A stretch of 64,000 nucleotides of DNA from Alphaproteobacteria bacterium (lineage in GTDB: Bacteria > Pseudomonadota > Alphaproteobacteria > Thalassobaculales > Thalassobaculaceae), in contig JANSYC010000015.1 in assembly GCA_024742605.1 (NCBI GenBank), forward strand, positions 1 to 64,000. Direction: 5' to 3'. The position numbers and the translations under genes are program-made. Within the stretch, counting starts at the first letter, position 1. Each line of letters starts with the position of its first letter. Below are positions 34,289 to 43,082 of the stretch, one piece after another. The notes beneath the pieces are model-generated. The model did no database searches. It was not told the DNA's origin and worked only from the letters and a program-made list of their open reading frames with translations.

Positions 34289-35397
34289 CGGTCGAACATG
34301 TGGATGCGGTCGTCATCGGGGCCGGCGTGGTCGGCCTCGCCTGTGCGCGGGTGCTGGCGCAGCAGGGCCGCGAGGTGCTGGTGCTGGACCGGAACGAGGC
34401 GATCGGGACGGAGACCAGTTCCCGCCATTCCGAAGTCGTGCATGCCGGCATCTATTATCCGGAAGGATCCCTGAAGGCGAAGTTCTGCGTCGAGGGCAAG
34501 ATCAAGCTCTACCGCTTCATGGAGGAGCACGGGGTTCCTTTCAAAAGGATCGGCAAGCTGATCGTCGCTACATCGGAGGAGCAGATTCCCGCCCTCCAGC
34601 AGATCCAGGAGCGCGGCGCCAAGGCCGGTGTCGACGATCTGGTGTTCCGATCCCATAACGAGGTTGTGGAGATGGAACCGGAGCTCCGCTGCGTCACCGC
34701 GCTCTGGTCCCCATCGACCGGCATTCTCGACAGCCATTCCTACATGCTGGCGCTGCAGGGCGATGCCGAGGAGGGTGGCGCGATGCTGGCCTTCCACGCT
34801 CCGGTCGAAGGCGGCCGGATCGATGAGGACGGGATCGAACTGGTGGTCGGCGGGGACGGCCCGATGGTGCTGAAGGCCCGGACCGTGGTCAACGCCGGCG
34901 GGCTGCATGCTCAGCCATTGGCCCACTCGCTCGCCAACTTCCCGGTCGACCGGATACCGCCGCACCACTACTGCAAGGGCAACTACTACACCCTGTCGGG
35001 CATGCGGGTTCCGTTCAGCCATCTGATCTATCCGGCGCCGGAGCAGGCCGGTCTGGGCGTCCATCTGACCATCGACCTTGGCGGGCAGGCCCGGTTTGGC
35101 CCGGATGTGGAATGGATCGATTCCATCGACTACGACGTCGACCCGGCCCGCGCCGACAGTTTCTACGCCGCCGTACGCAGCTACTGGCCGGGATTGCCGG
35201 ACAATTCCCTGCAACCCGGCTACGCGGGCATCCGACCGAAAATTCAGGCCAAGGGTGAGCCCGCCCGAGACTTCATGGTACAAGGTCCACGTGAACACGG
35301 GGTACCGGGGCTGGTGAACCTGTTCGGGATCGAAAGCCCCGGCGTCACCTCCTCCCTCGCCATCGCCGATCACGTTGGCGACCTGCTCACGGCCTGA
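34285..35397 (+). CDS. FAD-dependent oxidoreductase, L-2-hydroxyglutarate oxidase (LhgO)-like
   Basis: 370 aa. The N-terminal dinucleotide motif [20 protein letters not shown] is followed by [23 protein letters not shown], the characteristic LhgO/DAO-superfamily sequence (about 46-70), [15 protein letters not shown] near 205 and a C-terminal [18 protein letters not shown]. LhgO-type enzymes oxidise L-2-hydroxyglutarate and donate electrons to the quinone pool. The GTG start overlaps the upstream stop (GTGA), which also fits translational coupling; an ATG inside would cut the FAD loop. Confidence 0.88.
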   Translation: MTVEHVDAVVIGAGVVGLACARVLAQQGREVLVLDRNEAIGTETSSRHSEVVHAGIYYPEGSLKAKFCVEGKIKLYRFMEEHGVPFKRIGKLIVATSEEQIPALQQIQERGAKAGVDDLVFRSHNEVVEMEPELRCVTALWSPSTGILDSHSYMLALQGDAEEGGAMLAFHAPVEGGRIDEDGIELVVGGDGPMVLKARTVVNAGGLHAQPLAHSLANFPVDRIPPHHYCKGNYYTLSGMRVPFSHLIYPAPEQAGLGVHLTIDLGGQARFGPDVEWIDSIDYDVDPARADSFYAAVRSYWPGLPDNSLQPGYAGIRPKIQAKGEPARDFMVQGPREHGVPGLVNLFGIESPGVTSSLAIADHVGDLLTA

Positions 35398-35415
35398 CCA
35401 GCGGACCGATCCCGA

Positions 35416-36390
35416 ATGCGCGCTCCCCGATTCAGTCCGCTGCCGATCCGGCGCACCGGCGACGACCAGCCGGCTGCCACCGTCTGGGGGTATGTCTGGC
35501 GGATGAGCGGCTGGCATCAGGTCTGTGTGGCCCTGATGGCCGGGCTGATCGCCGCGCTGGGTGCCGTTCCTCTGGACCTGCAAAGACGAATCGTCGACGA
35601 CGCCATCGCGGCCAAGGACGTGGATGCCCTGATCCTGTTCGCGGGCCTTTACCTGGCGGCAATCGTGGTCCAGGCAATTCTCAAGTTCACCACCCGCCTC
35701 TACCAGGCCTGGCTGGCGGAAAGCGCGATCCGCTACACCCGCGCGCATCTTCTCGGAATCTTCGATCGGCACCTGGACGACTCGGAGGACGATGCGGGGC
35801 ACGTCACCTCGATCGTGACGACGGAGGTCGAGAAACTCGGCGGTTTCGTTGGAGAGGCCATCGCCCAGCCGGTGGTGCAGGCCGGCACCCTCCTGGCCCT
35901 GCTGGGATATATGGTCGTGGTGGAACCCCTGGTTGCCACCATCAGCATGGTGTTTCTGGTAGCGCAGGTTGCCATCGTCCCGCCCCTGCAGGGGTGGATC
36001 AACAAACGAATCGCAATCCACGTTACTCTGATCCGTCGTTTGGGCAGCGGCATCGTGCGGCATGCGGACAGTGCTTCCCGCGACACGGAGACGACGGCGC
36101 AGGAAAAACTGCAACAGACCCTCAGCCGGGTGTTCCGCAATCGCATGGTGATTCACGGACTGAAATGGATCCTGAAGGGCCTGGTGAACATGCTCAACCA
36201 CCTGGCGCCGCTTTCGGTGCTTGCGATCGGAGGATGGCTGGTGATCGAGGGGGAGACCAGCATCGGTGTGGTGGTTGCCTTCATGTCCGGCTTCGACAGG
36301 CTCGCCGCCCCCGTGCGCGGGCTGATCGCTTACATCCGCCAAGCCTCCCAGGCCCGGGTCCAGCACGACATGATCGCCAAGTGGATGTGA
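35416..36390 (+). CDS. ABC-exporter-type transmembrane domain protein lacking an ATPase domain
   Basis: 324 aa. The sequence follows the six-helix ABC transporter membrane domain (TMD type 1): TM segments near 38-58, 73-93, 150-170, 174-194 and 255-275, with the coupling region LYQAWLAESAIRYTRAHLLGIF and GHVTSIVTTEVEKLGGF in expected places. The gene stops where a nucleotide-binding domain would begin, and no separate ATPase gene follows; the next gene is an EamA transporter. It is intact at its end, with no nearby continuation in another frame. A separate NBD elsewhere, or loss of transport function, would both fit. Confidence 0.75.
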   Translation: MRAPRFSPLPIRRTGDDQPAATVWGYVWRMSGWHQVCVALMAGLIAALGAVPLDLQRRIVDDAIAAKDVDALILFAGLYLAAIVVQAILKFTTRLYQAWLAESAIRYTRAHLLGIFDRHLDDSEDDAGHVTSIVTTEVEKLGGFVGEAIAQPVVQAGTLLALLGYMVVVEPLVATISMVFLVAQVAIVPPLQGWINKRIAIHVTLIRRLGSGIVRHADSASRDTETTAQEKLQQTLSRVFRNRMVIHGLKWILKGLVNMLNHLAPLSVLAIGGWLVIEGETSIGVVVAFMSGFDRLAAPVRGLIAYIRQASQARVQHDMIAKWM

Positions 36391-36473
36391 TCGATCCTCA
36401 CCGCAAGAACCGGGAGGCATGGCCCCGGTGCCTGGGATAGGGTCCCGCAGAACAACCGCACAGGCCCGCCCCC

Positions 36474-37391
36474 ATGCTCCCGCACCAGACCCGAATGACC
36501 GTCGCCGACTGGTCGGCACTGATCGCCTTGTCCGTCTTGTGGGGCGGCTCGTTTCTGTTCGGTCGCATCGCCGTGGCCGAGGTCCCGCCGCTGACACTGG
36601 TGCTCTGCCGGGTCGGGATCGCCGCGACAGCCCTGCATATCATCATTGCCGCCCGCGGCCAGCGCCTGCCGGCCCGATGGGGTGATTTCATCGCCATGGG
36701 CGCGCTCAACAATCTGATCCCGTTCGGCCTGATCTTTTTCGGACAGCTCGAGATCGGCGCCGGGTTGGCTGCGGTGATCAACGGCATGACACCGTTCTGG
36801 TCGGCGCTGATCGCCCGCGGTGCCGGGGTGGAGTCCCTGCCGCCGCACAAGCTGCTCGGCATCGCGATCGGTTTCTGTGGTCTGGCGGTCATGATCGGGC
36901 CCGCGGCAATTGCCGGTCTGGACGCGTCGCTGATCGCACAGATCTCGGTTCTGGGGGCGACCATCTCCTATGGCGCTGCCAGCGTCTTCGGCCGTCGGTT
37001 CAAGGGCACGCCGCCCCTGTTGACGGCGACCGGCCAGTTGACCGGCAGCACCATCCTGGTCCTTCCCCTCGTCCTCCTGATCGACCAGCCGTGGACCCTG
37101 GCCATGCCAGGTCCGACCGCGATTGGGGCGGTCTTCGGTCTCGCACTTCTGGCAACGGCGCTGGCCTACATCCTCTTCTTCCGGGTGCTGTCCAGCGCGG
37201 GCTCGACCAACGTCTCTCTGGTCACCCTCCTGATTCCGGTGAGTGCGATGGCCATGGGGGCGATTTTCCTGGACGAGATCGTCACCGGTCGGCAGATCGG
37301 CGGCATGGCGCTGATCGCGGTCGGTCTTGCGGTGATTGACGGTCGGCTGCAGGAGGTCCTCCGGCGGGCGCATCGGACGCCCGACGGTTGA
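36474..37391 (+). CDS. DMT superfamily transporter, EamA type
   Basis: 305 aa with ten predicted TM helices in two EamA repeats. VLWGGSFLFGRIAVAEVPPL opens the first repeat, NNLIPFGLIFFGQ and AVINGMTPFWSALIA follow, and SYGAASVFGRRF begins the second. These inner-membrane carriers usually export amino acids or other small metabolites; the substrate here is unknown. ATG 36474 or 36495 (MTVADWSAL) may be the start; the latter is more like relatives, and neither has a good ribosome site. Confidence 0.88.
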   Translation: MLPHQTRMTVADWSALIALSVLWGGSFLFGRIAVAEVPPLTLVLCRVGIAATALHIIIAARGQRLPARWGDFIAMGALNNLIPFGLIFFGQLEIGAGLAAVINGMTPFWSALIARGAGVESLPPHKLLGIAIGFCGLAVMIGPAAIAGLDASLIAQISVLGATISYGAASVFGRRFKGTPPLLTATGQLTGSTILVLPLVLLIDQPWTLAMPGPTAIGAVFGLALLATALAYILFFRVLSSAGSTNVSLVTLLIPVSAMAMGAIFLDEIVTGRQIGGMALIAVGLAVIDGRLQEVLRRAHRTPDG

Positions 37392-37451
37392 ACATGCCCT
37401 GTCCGCACATCACATTCCCGTCAATGGCGAACCAACCCAGGGAGGACCGTC

Positions 37452-37616
37452 ATGAAACAGACGACCCGCTATCACATGATTTCACTCGACAGCGCCGACA
37501 CCTACCGGATCACCGATGCCAAGAGCAGCGAGACCGTCGCCATCGTCAAAGGCATGGAGGAAGCCAAGAAGCGCGTCGATCTGCTCAACAAGCAGGCCGC
37601 GATGGACAAGGTCTGA
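37452..37616 (+). CDS. Small conserved-looking hypothetical protein (54 aa)
   Basis: 54 codons from ATG to TGA, with a GGAGG site seven bases upstream. The product is soluble and charged, with YHMISLDSADTYRITDAK forming a likely beta pair and GMEEAKKRVDLLNKQAAMD a helix. I do not recognise a family. It ends 4 bp from the convergent stop of the transketolase-like gene. Good ribosome site, frame and codon use make it a real gene in my view. Confidence 0.65.
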   Translation: MKQTTRYHMISLDSADTYRITDAKSSETVAIVKGMEEAKKRVDLLNKQAAMDKV

Positions 37617-37620
37617 AGCC

Positions 37621-39993
37621 CTAGCCGTGCGCGGCCGTCACACAGGCCCGCGCGGCCGCATCTACGATCGCCTCCGCGTCCAGGCCATGATGGGCGTACA
37701 GGGCCGCAATATCTCCCGACTGGCCGAAATCGGTCACGCCCAACGGATAGACCCGACGTCCGACCGCCCCGCCGATCCAACTCAAATTGGCGGGGTGCGC
37801 ATCCTGAACCGTCACCAGTCCGGCGTTGGATGCCAAGCGATCAAACATGCGCGTGACGTGACAGTCGGCCCCTGTACGGGACGCGTGCTGCCAGTCGTGA
37901 TACATCCGATCGCTTGAGGTGACAGCCAAAACGCCCAGACCGGGCACGTCCTCTCGAATCTGCTCGGCCGCATCCAGGACCTCGGGCGCCACGGCCCCCG
38001 TGAAAACCAGGGCCAGTTCGGCGCCGTCCGCGGGTTCGACCAGCCAATAGGCCCCCGACAGGATATCGGCAGCCTGTTGCCCAGTCAGGTCGCGGTCCGG
38101 CTGGCTTAAGGTGCGGGTCGACAGCCGCAGGTAGACCGAGCCGCCGTCCTCCGCCTGCATATGGCCGAAACCCCAGCGCATGATGACCTCAAGCTCATCC
38201 GCATAGGCCGGCTCGAACGAGGCCAGCTTGGGTTGCCCCATCCCGATCAGCGGGGTCGACACCGATTGGTGGGCGCCGCCCTCGGGCGCCAGGGTGATCC
38301 CCGACGGGGTCGCCACCAGCATGAACCGAGCGTCCTGATAGCAGGCATAGTTCATCGCGTCCAAACCGCGCGAGATGAACGGGTCGTAAAGCGTGCCCAC
38401 CGGCAGCAGCCGCGTGCCGAAGACCGGCCCGGACAGTCCCAACGCCGCCAGCAGGATGAACAGATTGTTCTCGGCGATCCCGAGCTCCAGGTGCTGTCCG
38501 CCGGCATGCCGCATCCATTTCTGGGCCGAGGCCACGTGCTCGCTCCTGAACACGTCGTCGCGTGCTGCGAGCGAGAAGATGCCCCGCTGATTGACCCAGG
38601 CCCCCAGATTGGTCGAGACCGTCACGTCCGGCGAGGTGGTCACGATCCGTGAGGCAAGCGCCGAGTTGCCCTTGGCGAGTTCGTTCAGCACACCGCCGAA
38701 TGCTGCCTGGGTCGACATGGTCTTCTGGGCCCGGAAGCCGAGATGGTCCGGCACCTCGATCACATCGGCCTTGTGCACGCGGGAGCCCGGCGCGTTGAAC
38801 TTCGCGCCCTGGACATATCCTTTCAGGGTCTCCGCAGGCAGATCACCATGTTTGAATGGCTCCCACTCTCCACCTTCGGGCACGCCGACATCCGCACGGA
38901 ACCGCTCCATCTGCTCGGCCGTCATCAGGCCCGAATGGTTGTCCTTGTGTCCCGCGAGCGGAGTCCCGAATCCCTTGATCGTATAGGCGATGAAGCATTT
39001 CGGCGTGTCGTCGGTCGCCGCGTCGAACGCTTCGACCACCGCCTCCATGTCATGGCCTGCCAGGTTGGTCATCAACCGATGCAGATCCACATCGTCATGG
39101 GCATCCAGGATCGCCTTGATCCCGGCGGTGCCGCCCAGTTCGGTCTTGACCCTGCTCCGCCAGATCCCCGGTTCCCCTGACTGCGCCTTGAAGGTCAGCG
39201 CGGAGTAGAGGTCATTCGGGCAGTCGTCGATCCACTTCAACAGCGCGTCGCCGCCCCGTTCCTGCTCAATGGCCTGGAGCCGCTTACCGTATTTCAGCAT
39301 GACCACGTCCCAGCCGACCGTGCCGAAGAACTGCCGGATCTTCTGGAACAGGCCATCTGACACCACCCCGTCCAGGCTCTGGCGGTTGTAATCGATGATC
39401 CACCACAGATTCCGGACGTCGTGCTTCCAGCCCTCCAGCATCGCCTCGTAGATATTGCCCTCGTCCAGTTCGGCATCGCCCAGGACAGAGACCATCCGGC
39501 CGGGCCCGTTCGCGGTGATGTCCGGGTCCTGCACCAGATTGTGGAGGTGGACATAGTCCTGGACCATCGAGGCGAACAGGGTCATCGCCACCCCGAGACC
39601 GACCGAGCCGGTGGAGAAATCCACCTCGTCCGCATCCTTCGTGCGGGAGGGATAGGACTGCGCGCCGCCGAACGCCCGGAACCGCTCCAACGCGTCACGG
39701 GATTGGCGGCCCATCATGTACTGGATCGCGTGAAAGATCGGGCTGGCATGCGGCTTCACCGCAACCCGATCCTGAGGGCGGAGCGTATGAAAATACAACG
39801 CGGTCATCAGAGTGGAGACCGAGGCGGAGGAGGCCTGATGCCCGCCCACCTTCAGCCCGTCGCGACTGTCCCGAAGATGATTTGCATTGTGAATTGTCCA
39901 CATCGCCAGCCAGAGAACCTTCCGCTCGAGCGCCCGCAGCGCTTCGATACGGCCAATCTCGGTCTCTCCGGTCTTGCTGTCATCCAACGGCAT
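37621..39993 (-). CDS. Transketolase / homodimeric pyruvate dehydrogenase E1-like ThDP enzyme
   Basis: 790 aa. The thiamine diphosphate motif is GDAELDEGN (172-180) ending in IIDYN with Asn203, and residues HNANHLRDSRDGLKVGGHQAS near 36-54 and QYMMGRQ are close to AceE-type E1 rather than TktA. The C-terminal half has LELGIAENNL, with the ThDP-activating glutamate, GTLYDPFISRGLDAM and a late transketolase C domain. It is shorter than AceE (about 880) and longer than transketolase (about 660). Substrate is thus open: 2-keto acid decarboxylation or ketol transfer. No E2 or E3 gene is adjacent. A GGAGGA site fixes the start at 39993. Confidence 0.82.
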   Translation of the reverse strand: MPLDDSKTGETEIGRIEALRALERKVLWLAMWTIHNANHLRDSRDGLKVGGHQASSASVSTLMTALYFHTLRPQDRVAVKPHASPIFHAIQYMMGRQSRDALERFRAFGGAQSYPSRTKDADEVDFSTGSVGLGVAMTLFASMVQDYVHLHNLVQDPDITANGPGRMVSVLGDAELDEGNIYEAMLEGWKHDVRNLWWIIDYNRQSLDGVVSDGLFQKIRQFFGTVGWDVVMLKYGKRLQAIEQERGGDALLKWIDDCPNDLYSALTFKAQSGEPGIWRSRVKTELGGTAGIKAILDAHDDVDLHRLMTNLAGHDMEAVVEAFDAATDDTPKCFIAYTIKGFGTPLAGHKDNHSGLMTAEQMERFRADVGVPEGGEWEPFKHGDLPAETLKGYVQGAKFNAPGSRVHKADVIEVPDHLGFRAQKTMSTQAAFGGVLNELAKGNSALASRIVTTSPDVTVSTNLGAWVNQRGIFSLAARDDVFRSEHVASAQKWMRHAGGQHLELGIAENNLFILLAALGLSGPVFGTRLLPVGTLYDPFISRGLDAMNYACYQDARFMLVATPSGITLAPEGGAHQSVSTPLIGMGQPKLASFEPAYADELEVIMRWGFGHMQAEDGGSVYLRLSTRTLSQPDRDLTGQQAADILSGAYWLVEPADGAELALVFTGAVAPEVLDAAEQIREDVPGLGVLAVTSSDRMYHDWQHASRTGADCHVTRMFDRLASNAGLVTVQDAHPANLSWIGGAVGRRVYPLGVTDFGQSGDIAALYAHHGLDAEAIVDAAARACVTAAHG

Positions 39994-40179
39994 TGCGTCC
40001 TCCAAACACGGTTCTGCGCAGAATAGTCGGACCGGCCTTGAAGTGCGAGAGGGCAACGCGGATCGGAACTGAAGCAAATCCCGCACGGAACTGTCGACGC
40101 GGGCCCACACTTGATGACATTCTGCGCCCTTCCGAAGCGCATCCGCGCTGGTGTCTCATCTGTCCAGGATTTCTCCTCC

Positions 40180-40596
40180 ATGCGACGACCCTTCCCTTCG
40201 CTGATCCTGCTCCCCGGTCTTCTGGCGCTCGCCATGGCATGCATCCCCGCCGCCGTGCGCGCCGAAATCCCGCAGGATCGGAAGATCGAACTTCACGGCA
40301 TCGCCGCATCCTGCGCCGCGTTCTATCAGGCGGCCTTCTTCGAACTCGACCTTCCGATCGAAGGCAACGAGGCGAAGCGTGAGCAATACCTGGCCGTGAT
40401 CGACGCCCTGTCCGAGCAATTGCTTGAAGCGCCCGACCGGAAGCCGTGGTTTGAGGAGCACGTGGTGCGCCGCAGCAGCACGGTCGTGACGCTCCTCCAG
40501 CTTCAGCCTGATCACGCAGGACCTAAGGTTCTGGAAAATCTGCCTAAATGTGACGCCTTGCTGCCCGAAATGACGCAAGCGGCCGGGCTGGAGTAA
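40180..40596 (+). CDS. Secreted hypothetical protein
   Basis: 138 aa with a signal peptide (SLILLPGLLALAMACIPAAV, cleavage near VRA-E at 27-29). The mature part has three cysteines near CAAFYQ and NLPKCDALL and looks helical (KIELHGIAASCAAFYQAAFFELD, shown here as two parts around residues 34-56). No known family is recognised. It is 5 bp before the TauE-type gene, so it may be a periplasmic partner of that exporter. An upstream in-frame ATG lacks a signal sequence. Confidence 0.6.
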   Translation: MRRPFPSLILLPGLLALAMACIPAAVRAEIPQDRKIELHGIAASCAAFYQAAFFELDLPIEGNEAKREQYLAVIDALSEQLLEAPDRKPWFEEHVVRRSSTVVTLLQLQPDHAGPKVLENLPKCDALLPEMTQAAGLE

Positions 40597-40601
40597 CGCA
40601 T

Positions 40602-41372
40602 TTGGACCTTTTGAATACCGTCCTGCCGGACGTGATCTCGCCGCTCTGGGCGCTGACCCTGATCTCGATCAGCTTTCTGACATCGCTCCTCACCGCCACC
40701 ATGGGGATCGGCGGCGGTCTGATGCTGGTCGCCGTCATGGCCAGTGTGATGCCGCCCCTGGCGCTGATCCCGGTGCACGGGGTCGTGCAGTTGGGCTCCA
40801 ATGCCGGCCGCGCCTACCTGTTCCGCCAGCACGTCCGGCGGGCCATTCTGGGGTGGTTCGCGGTCGGCGCCATCGTCGGCGTTTCGATCGGCGGCATGCT
40901 CGCGGTGCAGATGCCGCGCGAACTGCTGCTGATCCTGATCGCAAGCTTCATCCTGTTCTCCACCTGGGCGCCGAAACTCTCGACCCTGAAAGTGCCGGAC
41001 AAGGGCTTCCTGGCGGTCGGGATGGGAACCGCTTTCGTGACCATGTTCGTGGGCGCCACCGGTCCGTTCCTGGCGCCGTTTGTTTCCCCGGAACGCCTCG
41101 GCGGCAAACAGGCGACCCTGGGCACTTTCGCCGCCTGCATGTGCCTCAAGCACACGCTGAAATCCATCACCTTCGCGGTGATCGGCTTCGCCTTCCTGGA
41201 GTGGATGCCGCTTATTGTCGCGATGATCGTGACCGGGTTTCTCGGAACCCTGGTGGGCAAGGCGATCGTCCTGCGCCTGCCCGAGAGGATGTTCCAGATT
41301 GGCTTCAAGATCGTGCTGACCCTGCTGGCGCTTCGGATGTTGTGGCAGGCGGCGGGTACCTGGCTCCAATAA
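40602..41372 (+). CDS. Sulfite exporter TauE/SafE family protein
   Basis: 256 aa with about eight TM helices. The repeat motifs of the TauE family are visible: TATMGIGGGLMLVAVMASVMPPL in the first half (residues about 27-50, quoted as parts TATMGIGGGLM and LVAVMASV), VHGVVQLGSN, and MFVGATGPFLAPF in the second half. Members export sulfite, sulfoacetate or similar anions. The TTG start follows GGAG by ten bases and is the only start giving the complete first helix. It is probably cotranscribed with the small secreted protein gene 5 bp upstream. Confidence 0.85.
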   Translation: MDLLNTVLPDVISPLWALTLISISFLTSLLTATMGIGGGLMLVAVMASVMPPLALIPVHGVVQLGSNAGRAYLFRQHVRRAILGWFAVGAIVGVSIGGMLAVQMPRELLLILIASFILFSTWAPKLSTLKVPDKGFLAVGMGTAFVTMFVGATGPFLAPFVSPERLGGKQATLGTFAACMCLKHTLKSITFAVIGFAFLEWMPLIVAMIVTGFLGTLVGKAIVLRLPERMFQIGFKIVLTLLALRMLWQAAGTWLQ

Positions 41373-41442
41373 CTTGCTCTCCACGGCGCGCCACGCCAGG
41401 ATGTCGCCAAGTTAAAAAACGAAATCGGGAGAGGAGCGCGGC

Positions 41443-41739
41443 ATGTATGTCGTGACGGTGGAATTCGTGATCAAGCAGGATCAGGTCGAGGCTTTCGCGC
41501 CGCTGATGGCCGCCAATGCCGCGGCATCGGTACGGGATGAGGCGGGGTGCAGCCAGTTCGACGTCTGCTGGGATCCCGAAGGCAAGCCGGTCTGTTTCCT
41601 GTACGAGATCTACGACGACGCGACCGCCTTCCAGGCACACCTCGCCTCCGCTCATTTCAAATCGTTCGACGCCCAGGTGACCGATATGGTCGCGGAGAAG
41701 AGCGTCCGGATCTGGATCCGCAAGGAGCACAATCAATGA
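41443..41739 (+). CDS. Putative quinol monooxygenase (ABM domain)
   Basis: 98 aa, one antibiotic-biosynthesis-monooxygenase domain: YVVTVEFVIKQDQVEAFAPLM, VRDEAGCSQFDVCWDP and LYEIYDDATAFQAHLASAHF. This ferredoxin-like dimeric fold includes YgiN quinol monooxygenase and small heme-free oxygenases. A GGAGAGGAGCG stretch precedes the ATG. Its stop codon overlaps the start of the dehydrogenase gene (ATGA), so the proteins are made together and may serve one pathway. Confidence 0.88.
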   Translation: MYVVTVEFVIKQDQVEAFAPLMAANAAASVRDEAGCSQFDVCWDPEGKPVCFLYEIYDDATAFQAHLASAHFKSFDAQVTDMVAEKSVRIWIRKEHNQ

Positions 41740-42878
41740 CCGCCGCAAATTCAGCCTTCCAGATTTCGGTGTTCCCCGGTGACGGCATCGGCGGCGAGGT
41801 GATCGACCCGACCGTCGAAGTTCTGAAGCTCCTGGAGAAGCAGATCGGCGGGTTCTCGTTCCGGTTCGAGAGCGAGAAGGCCGGTGCTCAGCACTACAAG
41901 GACACCGGCACGGCCCTGCCGGAGGACGCGATGAAGCGCGCCGAGGGTTCCGACGCCATTCTGTTGGGCGCGATGGGCATGCCGTCGATCCGCTATCCGG
42001 ATGGCCGCGAGATCGCCCCGCAGCTGGAACTGCGGGAGAATCTGGAGCTGTTTGCAGGCGTTCGGCCGGTGAAGACCCGCCCAGGCGCCCCCAATCCGTT
42101 AGGCGATCCGCGCGCCGCGAACCTCGATTTCGTTCTGATCCGGGAAAGCACCGAAGGCCTGTTCGCCAACCGGGGCCAGACCCGGTACGACGGACCGGCC
42201 GACCGGCCGACGGCCGCACACGACACCATGACGATCACCCGGGCAGGGTCGGAGCGGCTCTTCGACTTCTCCTTCAAGCTGGCCGAGAAGCGCAAGGCCA
42301 AAGGCCACCGCGGTCAGCTGATGTGCATCGACAAGGCCAATGTGATCGGCGGCTTCTATTGGATGCGCGGCATCTTCGACGAGATGTCGGCCCAATACCC
42401 TGGTGTGGAGCCCGCCCACATGTATGTAGACGCCTGTGCGCTGAACATGGTGCGGCGGCCCTGGGACTTCGACGTGATGGTCACCGAGAACATGTTCGGC
42501 GACATCCTCTCCGATCTGGCGGCCGGATTGATGGGCGGCATGGGCATGGCCCCGTCGGCCGATATCGGCACGCGCAACGCCGTGTTCCAACCCTGCCACG
42601 GCAGCGCCCCGGACATCATGGGCCAAGGCCTGGCGAATCCCACGGCCACGCTTCTCTCCGCTGCGATGATGCTGGAATGGCTCGGCGACACGCATGGGAT
42701 ATCCGAATGCAATCTGGCGGCCTCGGTCCTCGATCACGCCGTCGATCTGGCGTTCGAGGACGGCAAGCTCGTCCCGACGGAGTTCGGCGGGACCGCGGGA
42801 ACCAAAGCTGTGACGGACGCCGTAGTGGCGCGTTTGGACGACGGAAGCGCCCGCAGCCGGGCTGACTCAGCAGCATAA
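41736..42878 (+). CDS. Isocitrate/isopropylmalate dehydrogenase family (tartrate dehydrogenase-like)
   Basis: 380 aa beta-decarboxylating dehydrogenase. VFPGDGIGGEVIDPTVEVL is the N-terminal signature, LILLGAMGMPSIRYPDGREIAPQ-type and LRENLELFAGVRPVKT follow (the Arg-containing substrate site), FVLIRESTEGLFANRG, then [28 protein letters not shown] in the metal-binding region (quoted in parts). It oxidises a 2-hydroxy-3-carboxy acid with NAD. The 4-bp overlap with a monooxygenase-fold gene and absence of leuCD suggest a catabolic substrate rather than leucine synthesis. A second paralogue lies at 61480-62538. Confidence 0.85.
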   Translation: MTAANSAFQISVFPGDGIGGEVIDPTVEVLKLLEKQIGGFSFRFESEKAGAQHYKDTGTALPEDAMKRAEGSDAILLGAMGMPSIRYPDGREIAPQLELRENLELFAGVRPVKTRPGAPNPLGDPRAANLDFVLIRESTEGLFANRGQTRYDGPADRPTAAHDTMTITRAGSERLFDFSFKLAEKRKAKGHRGQLMCIDKANVIGGFYWMRGIFDEMSAQYPGVEPAHMYVDACALNMVRRPWDFDVMVTENMFGDILSDLAAGLMGGMGMAPSADIGTRNAVFQPCHGSAPDIMGQGLANPTATLLSAAMMLEWLGDTHGISECNLAASVLDHAVDLAFEDGKLVPTEFGGTAGTKAVTDAVVARLDDGSARSRADSAA

Positions 42879-43082
42879 TCCGCTATCGGAGCGGTTTGGA
42901 GAGGTCCCTTTTCACGACGCGCTTTACCGGTACAGCAGTGCAGAAGATGCGGCACTCTAGTTTTCGATATCGGCAAAAATACTGGTTTTGAATGGTTGAT
43001 TCCCTGGGGATGGTATAGTGTTTAAGTTGCTAACGAATGCTGCCTGGGACAGTGTCCCGGACGCGGCCCGAACGTCAGAGCT

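Noticed and set aside
34201-36597. A nearly 800-codon minus-strand open frame over LhgO and ABC genes
   Set aside because: No recognisable domain and a low-complexity composition; it is the shadow of three well-supported plus-strand genes.
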